From: Micromonospora trifolii
Lineage (GTDB): Bacteria > Actinomycetota > Actinomycetes > Mycobacteriales > Micromonosporaceae
Length of the DNA stretch: 64,000 bases
Assembly: GCF_022229005.1 (NCBI RefSeq)
Contig: NZ_JAKKFD010000035.1
Coordinates: 1-64,000 of the forward strand
Reading direction: 5' to 3'
Each line of letters begins with the position of its first letter. Position 1 is the first letter of the stretch. The notes beneath the pieces are model-generated. The model was given only the letters and a program-made list of their open reading frames with translations. It was not told the origin of the DNA and did no database searches. The translations under genes and the position numbers were made by a program. Positions 1-8,461 of the stretch are shown here, one piece after another.

Positions 1-168
1 AACCACACCGTCCTGCTACGCCAGTACTTCCCCAAAGGCAGCTACGACTTCCGCAGCATCGATCAGGCAGGCCTCGACGAAGTCGCCCACGAGATGAACA
101 CCCGCCCCCGCCAGACACTCGGCTGGGCAACCCCAGCCGAGCGCCTGGACCACCTCATCGCCACCTGA
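1..168 (+). CDS. IS30-family transposase, C-terminal end (gene cut by window edge)
   Basis: The frame is open from base 1 and stops at TGA 166-168, giving the last 55 residues of a protein. The stretch NTRPRQTLGWATPAERLDHL is the typical C-terminus of IS30-type DDE transposases, where a short-circle of Arg and a GWxTPxE motif follow the integrase core. The catalytic core lies outside the window, so I cannot say whether the element is intact. The DNA just after the stop (about 170-190, attgcactcaccccttga) looks like an IS30 terminal inverted repeat. That would place the right end of the element near base 200, about 50 bp from the stop codon of the next gene, but the matching left end is not visible. 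Confidence 0.75.
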   Translation, partial: NHTVLLRQYFPKGSYDFRSIDQAGLDEVAHEMNTRPRQTLGWATPAERLDHLIAT

Positions 169-241
169 CGATTGCACTCACCCCTTGACCCCAAGCGGCG
201 TGTCGGCGCAATAACTTCATGATCACCAGGATGGGGTGGGG

Positions 242-1381
242 TCACCGGGAGGGGGTGGGGGTGCGGAGGGTGCTGCGTTGGACGGCGCGGCTGATGTCGC
301 TGGGGGAGACGATCCCGGTCAGGTGGCCGTCTTCGGTTACCACCAGGGCGCGGCCGTCGGCGCACTCGCTGAGCCGGGGAAGCAGGTCGTTGAGCTGTTC
401 ACCGGGCTGGGCCAGCACCAGTTCGTCGGCTCGGCAGGCCACCTCGGCCAGCGTGGTGGATGCCCGCCGCTCCGGCGGCACGCCCCGCACCCGGTCGACG
501 GTGACCAGGCCGGTCGGCCGGCCGTCCTCGGTCAGCGGCAGCGCCGAATGCCGGTACGCGAACAGGTAGTGGTCGACGAAGTCCGCGACTGTCATCTGCG
601 CCGAGGCGGTCTGCGGCTGCGGGGTCATCACATCGCCCACCCGAATCCCGCGCAGGGCGGTGCCGGTGCGGGCCTGCCGCTCCTCCATCCCGGCCGCGCC
701 GATCAGGAACCAGCCGATCAGGGCCAGCCAGAGCCCACCGAAACCGACCCCGGACAGGAACTGCCACAACCCCAGGCCGATCAGCAGCACACCCAGCACC
801 CAGCCGGCCCGGGCGGCGACCACTGACGCCCGGGTCCGGTCACCGGTGGCCTTCCAGACCGCGGCGCGCAGCAACCGGCCACCGTCCAGGGGTGCGGCCG
901 GCAGCACGTTGAAGATGGCCAGCAGCACGTTGATCCCCGCCAGCCAGGCCACCGCACCGAACAGCAGCCCGCCCTGCCCGGCCAGCGCGAGCAGCGCAGC
1001 GATGGCACCGAAGAACGCCCCGATCAGCAGGCTGACCAGCGGGCCGACGCCCGCGATGCGCAACTCCGCGCCCGGGTCACGCGGCTCGCCCCGCAACTCG
1101 GCGACCCCGCCGAACAGCCACAGCGTGATGCCGTCGACGGTCAGTCCGTTGCGCTTGGCCACCACAGCGTGCGACACCTCGTGGGCGAGCAGGCCGACGA
1201 AGAACACCACAGCCGCGGCCAGCCCGGCGATCGTGTACGCCACCGGCGAGTGGTCGGGGTACGAACGGGGGAACAGGTTCGCGGCCAACCCCCACGCGAT
1301 CAACGCGAAGATGACCAGCACGCTCCAGTTGACGCCGACCGGCACTCCCGCGACCCGGCCAAGCCGGAAACTGGCCCTCAT
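242..1381 (-). CDS. Site-2 protease (M50) with two CBS domains
   Basis: Predicted membrane-embedded zinc metalloprotease of 379 aa in the Rip3/SpoIVFB-like group, which cuts membrane-anchored substrates such as anti-sigma factors. Zinc site HEVSH is at residues 67-71 inside a hydrophobic segment, and the second motif with the Asp ligand (NVLPAAPLDGG, Asp166) is also present. About six membrane segments fill residues 15-240. A pair of CBS domains (about 255-375, beginning MTPQPQTASAQ) follows; CBS domains usually bind adenine nucleotides and could gate the protease. I chose ATG 1381 over the upstream in-frame start because the sequence MRASFRLGRVAGVPVGVNWS is the usual N-terminus of the family. 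The physiological substrate cannot be told from the neighbours. Confidence 0.88.
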   Translation of the reverse strand: MRASFRLGRVAGVPVGVNWSVLVIFALIAWGLAANLFPRSYPDHSPVAYTIAGLAAAVVFFVGLLAHEVSHAVVAKRNGLTVDGITLWLFGGVAELRGEPRDPGAELRIAGVGPLVSLLIGAFFGAIAALLALAGQGGLLFGAVAWLAGINVLLAIFNVLPAAPLDGGRLLRAAVWKATGDRTRASVVAARAGWVLGVLLIGLGLWQFLSGVGFGGLWLALIGWFLIGAAGMEERQARTGTALRGIRVGDVMTPQPQTASAQMTVADFVDHYLFAYRHSALPLTEDGRPTGLVTVDRVRGVPPERRASTTLAEVACRADELVLAQPGEQLNDLLPRLSECADGRALVVTEDGHLTGIVSPSDISRAVQRSTLRTPTPSR

Positions 1382-1422
1382 CGCACCGAGATACCCCGCC
1401 AGGCCTCGGGCATGCGAGAAAG

Positions 1423-1497
1423 GATCCACTCCGGTTTCATGAAGTCGGGGTGTCCTGGCGCCAGGGATACCCCGACTTCATGAAAGACGAGTGGATC
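1423..1497. repeat. 75-bp near-perfect palindrome
   Basis: Outer arms gatccact/agtggatc enclose 17-bp arms (1435-1451 and 1469-1485, tttcatgaagtcggggt and its complement). These enclose a 12-bp self-complementary core cctggcgccagg at 1454-1465. It lies downstream of the hydrolase stop and upstream of the protease start, both on the minus strand. It could terminate the hydrolase transcript, although there is no U-run. The arm symmetry is better than a terminator needs, so it may be an interspersed repeat. Confidence 0.8.
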
Positions 1498-1527
1498 ATG
1501 TCCGCCTGTCTGGCGGTCGAGCCCAGG

Positions 1528-2382
1528 TCAGCGGCGGGGGGTTTCGCTGGCGATGGTCGCCTCGCGGGGCAGGGCCGCCGCGCGCATCGCCCAGTCCAGC
1601 GCGTAGTCGGCGATCTGCTCCCAGCCGTCCTGGCCGACGGTGAAGTGTGACCGGCCGGCGAACTGCTCGTACGCGGTGAGGGCCCGGGACTTCTGGTAGA
1701 GCCCGGCGTTGGCGCGGACCACCGACGCCGGCACCACGTGGTCGACCTCGCCGGCCATCAGCAGCAGCGGCGCCCGGTCGGTACGCCCGAAGTCGACGCG
1801 GGCCGGCGAGCGCGGGTCGAGGTTGGCGAACGCGCCCTCGAAGAAGATCCGCCCGGCGCCGGGAACGGCGTAGCGCCGCCAGGCCCGGTCGGAGTCCTCG
1901 CGACTCATCGTGTTGCCGAAGGTGTAGGCGAAGTCGTCCGGGGTGAACGGAACGGCCTTGCCGCGGTTGGCGGGGCTGCGCAGGATCGGAAAGCCCGAGC
2001 GCAGCTGACTCAGTGGCACCTTGAGCACCCCCTTCACCGCCGCGGGATGCACCCCCACCACCGCCGCGCCGAGACCCCGATCGGCAAGGACCTGGGCGAA
2101 CAGGCCGCCGAACGAGTGCCCCATGATGATCGGCGGGCGGGGCAGCGCCCGGATGATCCGGTCGTAGTGCGCCACGATCGTGGCCATGCTCTGCTCGGCG
2201 ATCGGGCCGGGGTCGTCGCGCAACTCCTCCACGGACCGGTCCATGCCGGGCCAGGCGGGGGCGATGACGTGCATGCCGCGCTCCGTGTACCGCCGAGCCC
2301 ACCCCTCCCAGCTGCGCGGCGTCATCCAGAGCCCGTGGATCAGCACGACCGTGTCGACCTGACCCTGCGGCGTGGCACCCAT
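1528..2382 (-). CDS. Alpha/beta hydrolase
   Basis: A 284-aa cytoplasmic alpha/beta-hydrolase fold protein with no signal peptide. The oxyanion strand VVLIHGLWM (12-20) is followed by the nucleophile elbow GHSFGG with Ser90. An acid-bearing segment LLMAGEVDHVVP and a C-terminal GRSHF containing the likely catalytic His complete the triad. Substrate is unknown; relatives include esterases, lipases and haloalkane or epoxide hydrolases. ATG 2382 is preferred because GGGAGG sits 4 nt upstream on the minus strand, whereas the longer in-frame extension has poor coding character. It is divergent from the ABC transporter operon. The 140-bp shared upstream region contains an inverted repeat TGACA-AA-TGTCA (2451-2462) that could be an operator. 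Confidence 0.8.
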   Translation of the reverse strand: MGATPQGQVDTVVLIHGLWMTPRSWEGWARRYTERGMHVIAPAWPGMDRSVEELRDDPGPIAEQSMATIVAHYDRIIRALPRPPIIMGHSFGGLFAQVLADRGLGAAVVGVHPAAVKGVLKVPLSQLRSGFPILRSPANRGKAVPFTPDDFAYTFGNTMSREDSDRAWRRYAVPGAGRIFFEGAFANLDPRSPARVDFGRTDRAPLLLMAGEVDHVVPASVVRANAGLYQKSRALTAYEQFAGRSHFTVGQDGWEQIADYALDWAMRAAALPREATIASETPRR

Positions 2383-2522
2383 CGCGTCCTCCCGGTGTCG
2401 CGGTTCGGCCCGGCGGTTACCCGCTGTGCCCGTCCGGAATCCGGCCGCCCTGACAAATGTCACGGTCGGGGCGTGACGACCGCTCCGGGCATCGGGGTAC
2501 GCGCCGCCGGAGCATCAGTGGC

Positions 2523-3422
2523 ATGACCAGTACGCATCCGGCTGTCGAGTTGGACGGCCTCACCAAGAGCTTCGGCGCGGTCACCGCTGTCGACGGATTG
2601 AGCCTACGGGTGCAGCCCGGCGAGGTGGTGGCGTTCCTCGGCCCGAACGGCGCGGGCAAGACCACCACCATCGACATGCTGCTCGGGCTGTCCCGACCGG
2701 ACACGGGCACCGTCCGCGTCCTCGGCGGCACCCCGGACGACGCGGTGGCGCGAGGTCGGGTCGCCGCCGTACTCCAGACCGGCGGGCTGCTCAAGGACCT
2801 CACTGTGGGAGAGACGGTACGGATGACCTCGCACTTCTACCGGCACACCCGCCCGGCGGCGGAGGTGCTGGAGCGGGCCGGTATCACCGACATCGCCGAC
2901 CGGGTGGTCGGGCGCTGCTCGGGCGGTCAGCAGCAGCGACTGCGCTTCGCGCTGGCCCTGCTGCCCGACCCGGACCTGATGGTGCTCGACGAGCCGACCA
3001 CCGGCATGGACGTCGAGGGCCGGCGGGACTTCTGGCAGGCCCTGCGCCGGGACGCCCGGCGCGGACGGACAGTCATCTTCGCCACCCACTACCTCGACGA
3101 GGCGGACGCGTACGCCGACCGGATCGTGCTGGTCCGGCAGGGGCGCATCGTCGCCGACGGCACCACCGCGGAGATCAAGAACCTGGCCGCCGGTCGTACC
3201 GTGCGGGCCACCCTGCCCGGTGCCGACCAGGCCGCGCTCGCCGCGCTGCCCGGCGTGGACGCCGTGGAGGTGCGCGGCGACAGCGTGCTGGTGCGGACCG
3301 GCGACTCGGACGCCGTCGCCCGGCACCTGCTGACCCGGACCGCCGCCCGGGACGTCGAGATCACCTCCCGAAACCTCGAGGACGCCTTCCTCGCCCTCAC
3401 CAGCGCGCAGACCGGAGCCTGA
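2523..3422 (+). CDS. ABC transporter ATP-binding protein (drug/antibiotic exporter type)
   Basis: A 299-aa nucleotide-binding subunit of an ABC-2 exporter. Walker A GPNGAGKTTT (Lys46), the signature CSGGQQQR, Walker B LMVLDEPTTGMD and the switch histidine (FATHYLDEA) are all intact. A C-terminal extension (about 215-299) is typical of the CcmA/DrrA-like group. The next gene begins at 3424, one base after this stop, so the two are translationally coupled. They are followed closely by a two-component pair. That arrangement, exporter plus NarL-type kinase and regulator, is usual for bacterial systems that respond to cell-envelope stress or peptide antibiotics, and it also resembles the Bacillus des (membrane-fluidity) layout. 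The start ATG 2523 has GGAG about 9 nt upstream. Confidence 0.92.
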   Translation: MTSTHPAVELDGLTKSFGAVTAVDGLSLRVQPGEVVAFLGPNGAGKTTTIDMLLGLSRPDTGTVRVLGGTPDDAVARGRVAAVLQTGGLLKDLTVGETVRMTSHFYRHTRPAAEVLERAGITDIADRVVGRCSGGQQQRLRFALALLPDPDLMVLDEPTTGMDVEGRRDFWQALRRDARRGRTVIFATHYLDEADAYADRIVLVRQGRIVADGTTAEIKNLAAGRTVRATLPGADQAALAALPGVDAVEVRGDSVLVRTGDSDAVARHLLTRTAARDVEITSRNLEDAFLALTSAQTGA

Positions 3423-3423
3423 G

Positions 3424-4224
3424 ATGACCCCCTCCACCCCCACCCGCGCCGGTGTCACCGAGCCGGACCGTCGTCTGCCCGCGCTGGGCGGGTTCGCCCC
3501 CGGCGCCCTGGGCATCGAACTGCGCCGGGTGCTGCGCAACCGCCGCACCCTCGCCTTCACGCTGATCATGCCGGGGGTCTTCTTCCTCATCTTCGGCCTG
3601 CCGCAGGGCGGGCAGTCACTGGACAACGGTCGGCCGGTGGCGGCGTACGTCATGATCAGCCTGGCCGTGTACGCGGCTATGGTGGCCACCACCAGCGTCG
3701 GTGGCGCGGTGGCCACCGAGCGGGCGCTGGGCTGGAGCCGACAACTGCGGCTCACCCCGCTGCGCCCGGCTGCGTACGTGGCGACCAAGCTGATCACCGC
3801 GATGAGCCTCGGTCTGCTCGCTGTCGTCATCGAGTTCCTGGTGGGGGCCGTGGCCGGCGTCCGCGTCCCGGCGTACGTCTGGTTGCTGTCCGGGCTCGCC
3901 GCCTGGCTCGGCTCGCTGGTGTTCGCCGCGTTCGGTCTCTTCATCGGCTACCTGGCGCCGGCCGAGAACGTCATGCAGATCATCGGCCCCGTCCTGGCGG
4001 TGCTGGCCATGTTCGGCGGGCTGTTCGTCCCGGTCGAGGTGCTGCCGGACGTGCTTCAGCAGGTCGCGAAGTTCACCCCGGTGTACGGCATGGGCGTGCT
4101 GGCCCGCGCCCCACTGACCGGCGACGGGGTGAGCATGGCGGCGGTGGCGAACCTCGTCGTCTGGGCTCTGCTCTTCGGTGTCGGCGCGGCCCGGCTGTTC
4201 CGCCGGGACACCGCGCGGGTCTGA
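3424..4224 (+). CDS. ABC-2 type transporter permease
   Basis: A 266-aa integral membrane protein with about six hydrophobic segments (roughly residues 38-58, 75-97, 120-145, 152-178, 185-205 and 238-258), the architecture of ABC-2 permeases. A membrane-proximal amphipathic N-terminus precedes TM1. It forms the channel half of the exporter whose ATPase is encoded immediately upstream, with one base between the two genes. The transported molecule is unknown. The downstream histidine kinase gene starts about 28 nt after the stop and seems to have its own promoter. Confidence 0.9.
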   Translation: MTPSTPTRAGVTEPDRRLPALGGFAPGALGIELRRVLRNRRTLAFTLIMPGVFFLIFGLPQGGQSLDNGRPVAAYVMISLAVYAAMVATTSVGGAVATERALGWSRQLRLTPLRPAAYVATKLITAMSLGLLAVVIEFLVGAVAGVRVPAYVWLLSGLAAWLGSLVFAAFGLFIGYLAPAENVMQIIGPVLAVLAMFGGLFVPVEVLPDVLQQVAKFTPVYGMGVLARAPLTGDGVSMAAVANLVVWALLFGVGAARLFRRDTARV

Positions 4225-4251
4225 CCGGCCGCGACCGCTAGCGTGAACCCG

Positions 4252-5382
4252 ATGGACCTCTCGACCGGGCAGCCCTGGCCGGTGAGCCGCCACTGGCGGG
4301 TCACCGGCTGGCTGCTGGCCGCCGTCTGGCTGTTCTTCCTCAACGTGCCGCTCGCCACCGCGCTGCACCAGCCGGAGCCCTGGCGGCGGGTCCTCGGCGT
4401 GGTGGCCCTGGTCGTCTTCGGGGTCGGTTACGTGCTGCTGTTCCAGTGGGCCCGCAAGCTGCGCCAGTCCCTGCAGCCGATTCCGGTGGGCCGGGCGCGG
4501 GCCGGGCTGGCGCTGCTGCTCGCGGTGGGCCTGGCCAGCCTTCCGGGCACCGAAGGGGACTGGCTGGCCACACTGGTCTACGTGGCCGCGGCGGCGGTGT
4601 TCCTGCTGCCGCCGTGGGAGGCGTTGGCCGCCGTGGCGCTCTGCGCGGTGACCCCCGTGCTGGCCTCCTGGCTGGTGCCGGGGTGGGAGGCGGAGAACGG
4701 CATCGTCTTCGCGGTGCTGCTCGCCTCGTTCGCCATGTTCGGGGTGTCCCGGCTGGCCCAGCGCAACAGCGAACTCCGGGCCGCCCAGCAGGAGATCGGC
4801 CGGCTCGCGGTCGCCGAGGAGCGGTCCCGCGCCGCCCGCGACCTGCACGACATCCTGGGGCACTCGCTCACCGTGGTGGCGATCAAGGCCGAGTTGGCCG
4901 GGCGTCTGATCGAGGTCGACCGGGAGCGGGCCGCCACCGAGATCGCCGAGGTGGAGGCGCTGGCCCGGGCCGCGCTGGCCGACGTACGGCAGACGGTCGG
5001 GGCGTACCGCGAGGTCAGTCTCGCCGCGGAGCTGGCCGGCGCCCGCTCCGCGCTGGCCGCGGCGGGCATCGCGGCCGACGTGTCGACGGAGGTGCCGGCG
5101 CTGCCGGAGGAGTGGGACCGGTTGTTCGGCTGGGCGGTACGGGAAGGGGTGACAAACGTGGTCCGGCACAGCGGGGCGCGGTGCTGCGTGATCCGGGTGC
5201 ACCCCGATCGGGTCGAGATCAGTGACGACGGTCGTGGCCCGTCCACTCCCGACCCGAGCGGGCACGGGTTGGTGGGCCTGCGGGAGCGGGCGCGGCGGCT
5301 GGACGCTGTGGTGACAGTCGGCCGTCGGCCGGCGGGTGACGGTTTTCTGCTGCGGGTGCACGCGCCGGGGGAGGCCCGGTGA
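4252..5382 (+). CDS. Sensor histidine kinase, NarL/DesK type (HisKA_3)
   Basis: About 376 aa. Five or so membrane segments occupy the first 160 residues, followed by a short coiled linker (RNSELRAAQQEIGRLAVAEE). The dimerisation and phosphoacceptor helix RDLHDILGHSL follows (phospho-His about residue 199), and then an HATPase_c domain with N-box REGVTNVVRHSGA and G-box DDGRGPS and GHGLVGLRERA. It should phosphorylate the regulator encoded next, whose GTG start overlaps its stop (GTGA). Start choice: an in-frame GTG at 4243 is possible, but ATG 4252 lies 7 nt after a TAGCGT hexamer (4239-4244) with no Shine-Dalgarno, which is the geometry of a leaderless transcript. Confidence 0.88.
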   Translation: MDLSTGQPWPVSRHWRVTGWLLAAVWLFFLNVPLATALHQPEPWRRVLGVVALVVFGVGYVLLFQWARKLRQSLQPIPVGRARAGLALLLAVGLASLPGTEGDWLATLVYVAAAAVFLLPPWEALAAVALCAVTPVLASWLVPGWEAENGIVFAVLLASFAMFGVSRLAQRNSELRAAQQEIGRLAVAEERSRAARDLHDILGHSLTVVAIKAELAGRLIEVDRERAATEIAEVEALARAALADVRQTVGAYREVSLAAELAGARSALAAAGIAADVSTEVPALPEEWDRLFGWAVREGVTNVVRHSGARCCVIRVHPDRVEISDDGRGPSTPDPSGHGLVGLRERARRLDAVVTVGRRPAGDGFLLRVHAPGEAR

Positions 5383-6011
5383 GCGGCGGGTCCACGCCGA
5401 TCCGGCTGTTGCTCGCCGACGACCAGGCGCTGGTCCGGGGTGCGCTGGCCGCCCTGCTCTCGCTGGAGGACGACCTGACAGTTGTCGCCGAGGTCGGCCG
5501 GGGCGACGAGGTGGTGCCCGAGGCGCGACGTAGCGCACCCGACGTCGCCCTGCTGGACGTGGAGATGCCCGGCCTGGACGGGATCGCCGCCACCGCGGCG
5601 TTGCGGGCCGCGCTGCCGACCTGCCGGGTGCTGGTGGTGACCACCTTCGGCCGACCCGGCTATCTGCGCCGGGCGATGGAGGCCGGTGCGAGCGGTTTCG
5701 TGGTCAAGGACACCCCGGCCCGGCAGCTCGCCGACGCGGTCCGCCGGGTGCACGCCGGCCTGCGGGTGGTCGACCCGACGCTGGCCGCCGAGACGCTGGC
5801 CGCCGGGGTCAGCCCGCTGACCGAGCGGGAGACCGAGGTGCTGCGCACCGCGCGCGGCGGTGGCAGCGCCGCCGACCTGGCCAGGGCGTTGCACCTCTCC
5901 GAGGGGACGGTACGCAACCACCTGTCGGCGGCGATCGGCAAGACCGGTGCCCGCAACCGGGCCGACGCGATCCGGGTCGCCGAGCAGAACGGCTGGCTGC
6001 TCGGCGAGTGA
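5379..6011 (+). CDS. Response regulator, NarL/FixJ family
   Basis: A 210-aa DNA-binding regulator. The receiver domain (8-125) has the acidic pair Asp14/Asp15, the phosphoacceptor Asp60 in LLDVEMPG, and the conserved Lys in VVKDTPA. A LuxR-type helix-turn-helix (about 145-205, SPLTERETEVL ... GTVRNHLS) forms the C-terminus. The GTG start overlaps the kinase stop by 4 nt, so they are an obligate pair. The likely target is the ABC exporter operon just upstream (inference from adjacency). Length and motifs are normal for DesR/LiaR-like proteins. Confidence 0.9.
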   Translation: MSGGSTPIRLLLADDQALVRGALAALLSLEDDLTVVAEVGRGDEVVPEARRSAPDVALLDVEMPGLDGIAATAALRAALPTCRVLVVTTFGRPGYLRRAMEAGASGFVVKDTPARQLADAVRRVHAGLRVVDPTLAAETLAAGVSPLTERETEVLRTARGGGSAADLARALHLSEGTVRNHLSAAIGKTGARNRADAIRVAEQNGWLLGE

Positions 6012-6027
6012 CAGTGCGTGCCGCCGC

Positions 6028-6939
6028 TCAGGCGGTCGGCGGCGGGGCGGCCAGTTGGTCGACCACGACGACACTGCTGCCGGGACGGACCTCGGCGAGC
6101 AGTTCCCGCTGACCGCTGCGGGTCAGCCGGATACAGCCGTTCGTGGTGTTCTCGCCCAACTCGTCGTCGTGGTGCCAGGTGTGCACCCCGATGTGCGCGC
6201 CGCGCAGCCCGGAGGGCACCGACTCCGGGTCGTCGGGCACCGATCCGAGGGCGTAGATGTCCACTCCGCCGTAGACCTCCTCCGGCGGTGGGGTGCGGCC
6301 CAGGATGAAGGTCCGTCCCAGTGGAGTCTCCTGGCCCGACTGGCCGAGGCTGACCTCCCAGGAGCGCACCGCCCTGCCGGCCCGGTACCAGGTGAGCCGG
6401 TGGACCTTGCGTTCCACCACGATCTGGTCGCGCAGCGGCACCGTCTCGAACCCGCCGGACGGTAGCCAGGCGAGCCGGCGGTTGGCCGAGGGCAGCAGGA
6501 CGGCCGTCCAGCCGGCGCGCCGCTGGGCGATCGGCATGGTCAGCTCGACACCGCGGATGCTCGGTTCGAGGAAGGCCCGCGGTCGACCGCCGGGCGCGTC
6601 GTACGCGGCGATCCGTCTGGTCGGGTGCACGCCGTCGGTCAGCGGTGTGACGTCCATGGTGAACGGATCGGCGGGGAACCCTCCGGGTGCGGGGTCGTAG
6701 TCGACCACCGGCAGCCCGTCCGGGGCGGGCGCGGCCGGGGGGATCGACTCCTCCGGGCTCTGGTCCACACTGCTCGGAGTCGGATCGGCTACCACCACGT
6801 TGCGGTCGTCGGGGGCCGTCGAACTCGGGGTGAGGGCCTGGCCGACCAGCAGTGCGGTCACCAGCAGCGCGGGTACGCCGATGGCGGCGGCGATCCAGAC
6901 GCCGCGACGACGGTACGGAGTCTTTCGGTCAAACGGCAC
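6028..6939 (-). CDS. Membrane-anchored L,D-transpeptidase (YkuD)
   Basis: A 303-aa protein with one N-terminal transmembrane anchor (about 14-36), a proline-rich disordered stalk (40-90) and a C-terminal YkuD catalytic domain facing the cell wall. The catalytic signature is clear: His249 and His253 in GAHIGVHTW, then NGCIRL with the nucleophile Cys269. Enzymes of this family form 3-3 cross-links in peptidoglycan or attach proteins to it. There is no Ig-like or PG-binding domain before YkuD of the kind found in mycobacterial LdtMt2; about 150 residues of another beta-rich type precede it instead. It converges with the response-regulator gene, with only 16 nt between the stops. Confidence 0.88.
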   Translation of the reverse strand: MPFDRKTPYRRRGVWIAAAIGVPALLVTALLVGQALTPSSTAPDDRNVVVADPTPSSVDQSPEESIPPAAPAPDGLPVVDYDPAPGGFPADPFTMDVTPLTDGVHPTRRIAAYDAPGGRPRAFLEPSIRGVELTMPIAQRRAGWTAVLLPSANRRLAWLPSGGFETVPLRDQIVVERKVHRLTWYRAGRAVRSWEVSLGQSGQETPLGRTFILGRTPPPEEVYGGVDIYALGSVPDDPESVPSGLRGAHIGVHTWHHDDELGENTTNGCIRLTRSGQRELLAEVRPGSSVVVVDQLAAPPPTA

Positions 6940-6965
6940 GAAACCACTCTATGGTGGCGGATGCT

Positions 6966-7009
6966 CCGGGGCCCCCGGTTCGGCGAGACCCGCCGTCCGG
7001 AGGCCCCGG
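6966..7009. terminator. Possible terminator hairpin after amylase
   Basis: Arms ccggggcc (6966-6973) and ggccccgg (7002-7009) flank a 28-nt loop just downstream of the amylase stop (minus strand). There is no U-tract, and the loop is long, so this is a weak call. Confidence 0.35.
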
Positions 7010-7015
7010 GTCGAA

Positions 7016-8461
7016 TCAGACTCGCGCGCCGATGTGGATGGCCACGGCGTCGTGCGCCGGCACGTTCGCCGCGAACCAGCCACTACCGTCCACCGTGATC
7101 ACCGGTCCGCTGCACGTGCCACCCGCGTACGTGCCGTGGATGACGTCGCAGTATCGACCGGCGGGCAGCCCCGTGAAGTAGGAGCGGCCGTTCACCGCGG
7201 CGTCCTCGTCGTTGACGGTGAGGAAGCCCTTGCCGCTGCGGCTGAACGCGATGTGGTTGTTGCCGTTGTCGTACCAGTTGGCCATGCCGGCGCCCTCGGT
7301 GGCGTTGCGGAAGCCGACCATGTTGGCGATCACCGGCCAGCGGTGTTCGCACTCCCAGCCGGAGTAGCAGGTGGCGTTGAGCGTCTTGTTGGCACCGTCC
7401 GACGGTGGGCCGGCGTCCCGGTTGCTGAAGGTGTAGCTGGACATGACGGTCGGGGAGCCGTACGGCCAGGCCAGCATGAAGGCGTTCGCCAGCGCGTAGA
7501 TGCCCCGATCGCGGTAGGTCAGCACCCCACCGGAGTCGCGCTGGGTGTCGTGGTTGTCGACGAACACCGAGGCCGGGCCGGTGGGCAGGTGTCCCCAGCC
7601 CTCGCCGAAGTTGCGCAGGTACGCCAACCGCTCGGAGCGGAACACCCGGGCCAGGTCCTTGCCGTAGCGGAACTCGTGCACGTCACCGTTGCCGGTGTAC
7701 TCGGTCGGCTGCACCGGCTCGCCGGCGCCGTGGATGACCTCCTGAACGATGTACGCGGAGCGGGACAGCTTGCCCCTGATGGCGGCGATGTCGGCGGCCG
7801 GCATGTGCTTGCTGGCGTCCATTCGGAAGCCGTCGACGCCGAGCGAGAGCAGGTCGTTGAGGTATGAGGCGATCTTCGTGCGGGCGTAGTCCGACTCGGT
7901 CTTGAGGTCCGAGAGGTTGACCAGCTCGCAGTTCTGCACCTCGTACCGGTCGTTGTAGTTGGCGATGTCGTCGCCGCCGTTGCGGCCGCAGTGGTGGAAG
8001 TCCTGCGTCTGGTAGATGCCCGGGTAGTCGTAGTGCGAGTAGGACGAGCCGGCCCAGCCGGTGCCGCCGTTGTCCTGACCGGACATGTGGTTGACGACCG
8101 CGTCGACGATCACCTTGACCCCGGCCGCGTGGCAGGTGTTCACCATCGACTGGAACTGGGCCCGGGTGCCCTTGCGGGACTCGATCCGATAGCTGACCGG
8201 TTGGTACGCCAGCCACCACTGGTTGCCCCGCACGTGCTCCTGCGGGGGTGAGACCTGTACGTAGCCGTAACCCTTCGGGCCGAGGGTGCTCTGGCACTCG
8301 CTGGCCACCGAGGGCCAGTTCCACTCGAAGAGCTGGACGATGACCTTCTTGCCGCCGGACGGGGCGGCGACGGCCGGGGGTGCCGTCACGGCGGTGGGGA
8401 CGAGCAGGCTGGCGATCAGGCCGAGGGCGAGGAGCGCCGAGCCGCGTCGACGTCGGTGCAT
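7016..8461 (-). CDS. Secreted alpha-amylase (GH13)
   Basis: A 481-aa extracellular starch-degrading enzyme. An N-terminal signal peptide (twin Arg-rich start, hydrophobic core to about residue 32, cleavage after AVAAP-type site) precedes the GH13 barrel. Conserved region I is DAVVNH (120-125), and the catalytic nucleophile is Asp215 in GFRMDASKH. The acid/base is Glu241 in VQEVIHG, and the transition-state Asp305 is in FVDNHD. The final 90 residues are the all-beta C domain; no starch-binding CBM20 follows, unlike many streptomycete amylases. AGGAG lies 8 nt before ATG 8461. A cluster of repeats upstream (8528-8575) probably mediates maltose or glucose control. Confidence 0.93.
   Translation of the reverse strand: MHRRRRGSALLALGLIASLLVPTAVTAPPAVAAPSGGKKVIVQLFEWNWPSVASECQSTLGPKGYGYVQVSPPQEHVRGNQWWLAYQPVSYRIESRKGTRAQFQSMVNTCHAAGVKVIVDAVVNHMSGQDNGGTGWAGSSYSHYDYPGIYQTQDFHHCGRNGGDDIANYNDRYEVQNCELVNLSDLKTESDYARTKIASYLNDLLSLGVDGFRMDASKHMPAADIAAIRGKLSRSAYIVQEVIHGAGEPVQPTEYTGNGDVHEFRYGKDLARVFRSERLAYLRNFGEGWGHLPTGPASVFVDNHDTQRDSGGVLTYRDRGIYALANAFMLAWPYGSPTVMSSYTFSNRDAGPPSDGANKTLNATCYSGWECEHRWPVIANMVGFRNATEGAGMANWYDNGNNHIAFSRSGKGFLTVNDEDAAVNGRSYFTGLPAGRYCDVIHGTYAGGTCSGPVITVDGSGWFAANVPAHDAVAIHIGARV

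Noticed and set aside
3616..5538. 640-aa minus-strand open frame across the exporter and kinase genes
   Set aside because: It runs antisense through genes with intact catalytic motifs on the plus strand; its residues are rich in Arg, Pro, Gly, Gln and His, as expected for an antisense shadow.
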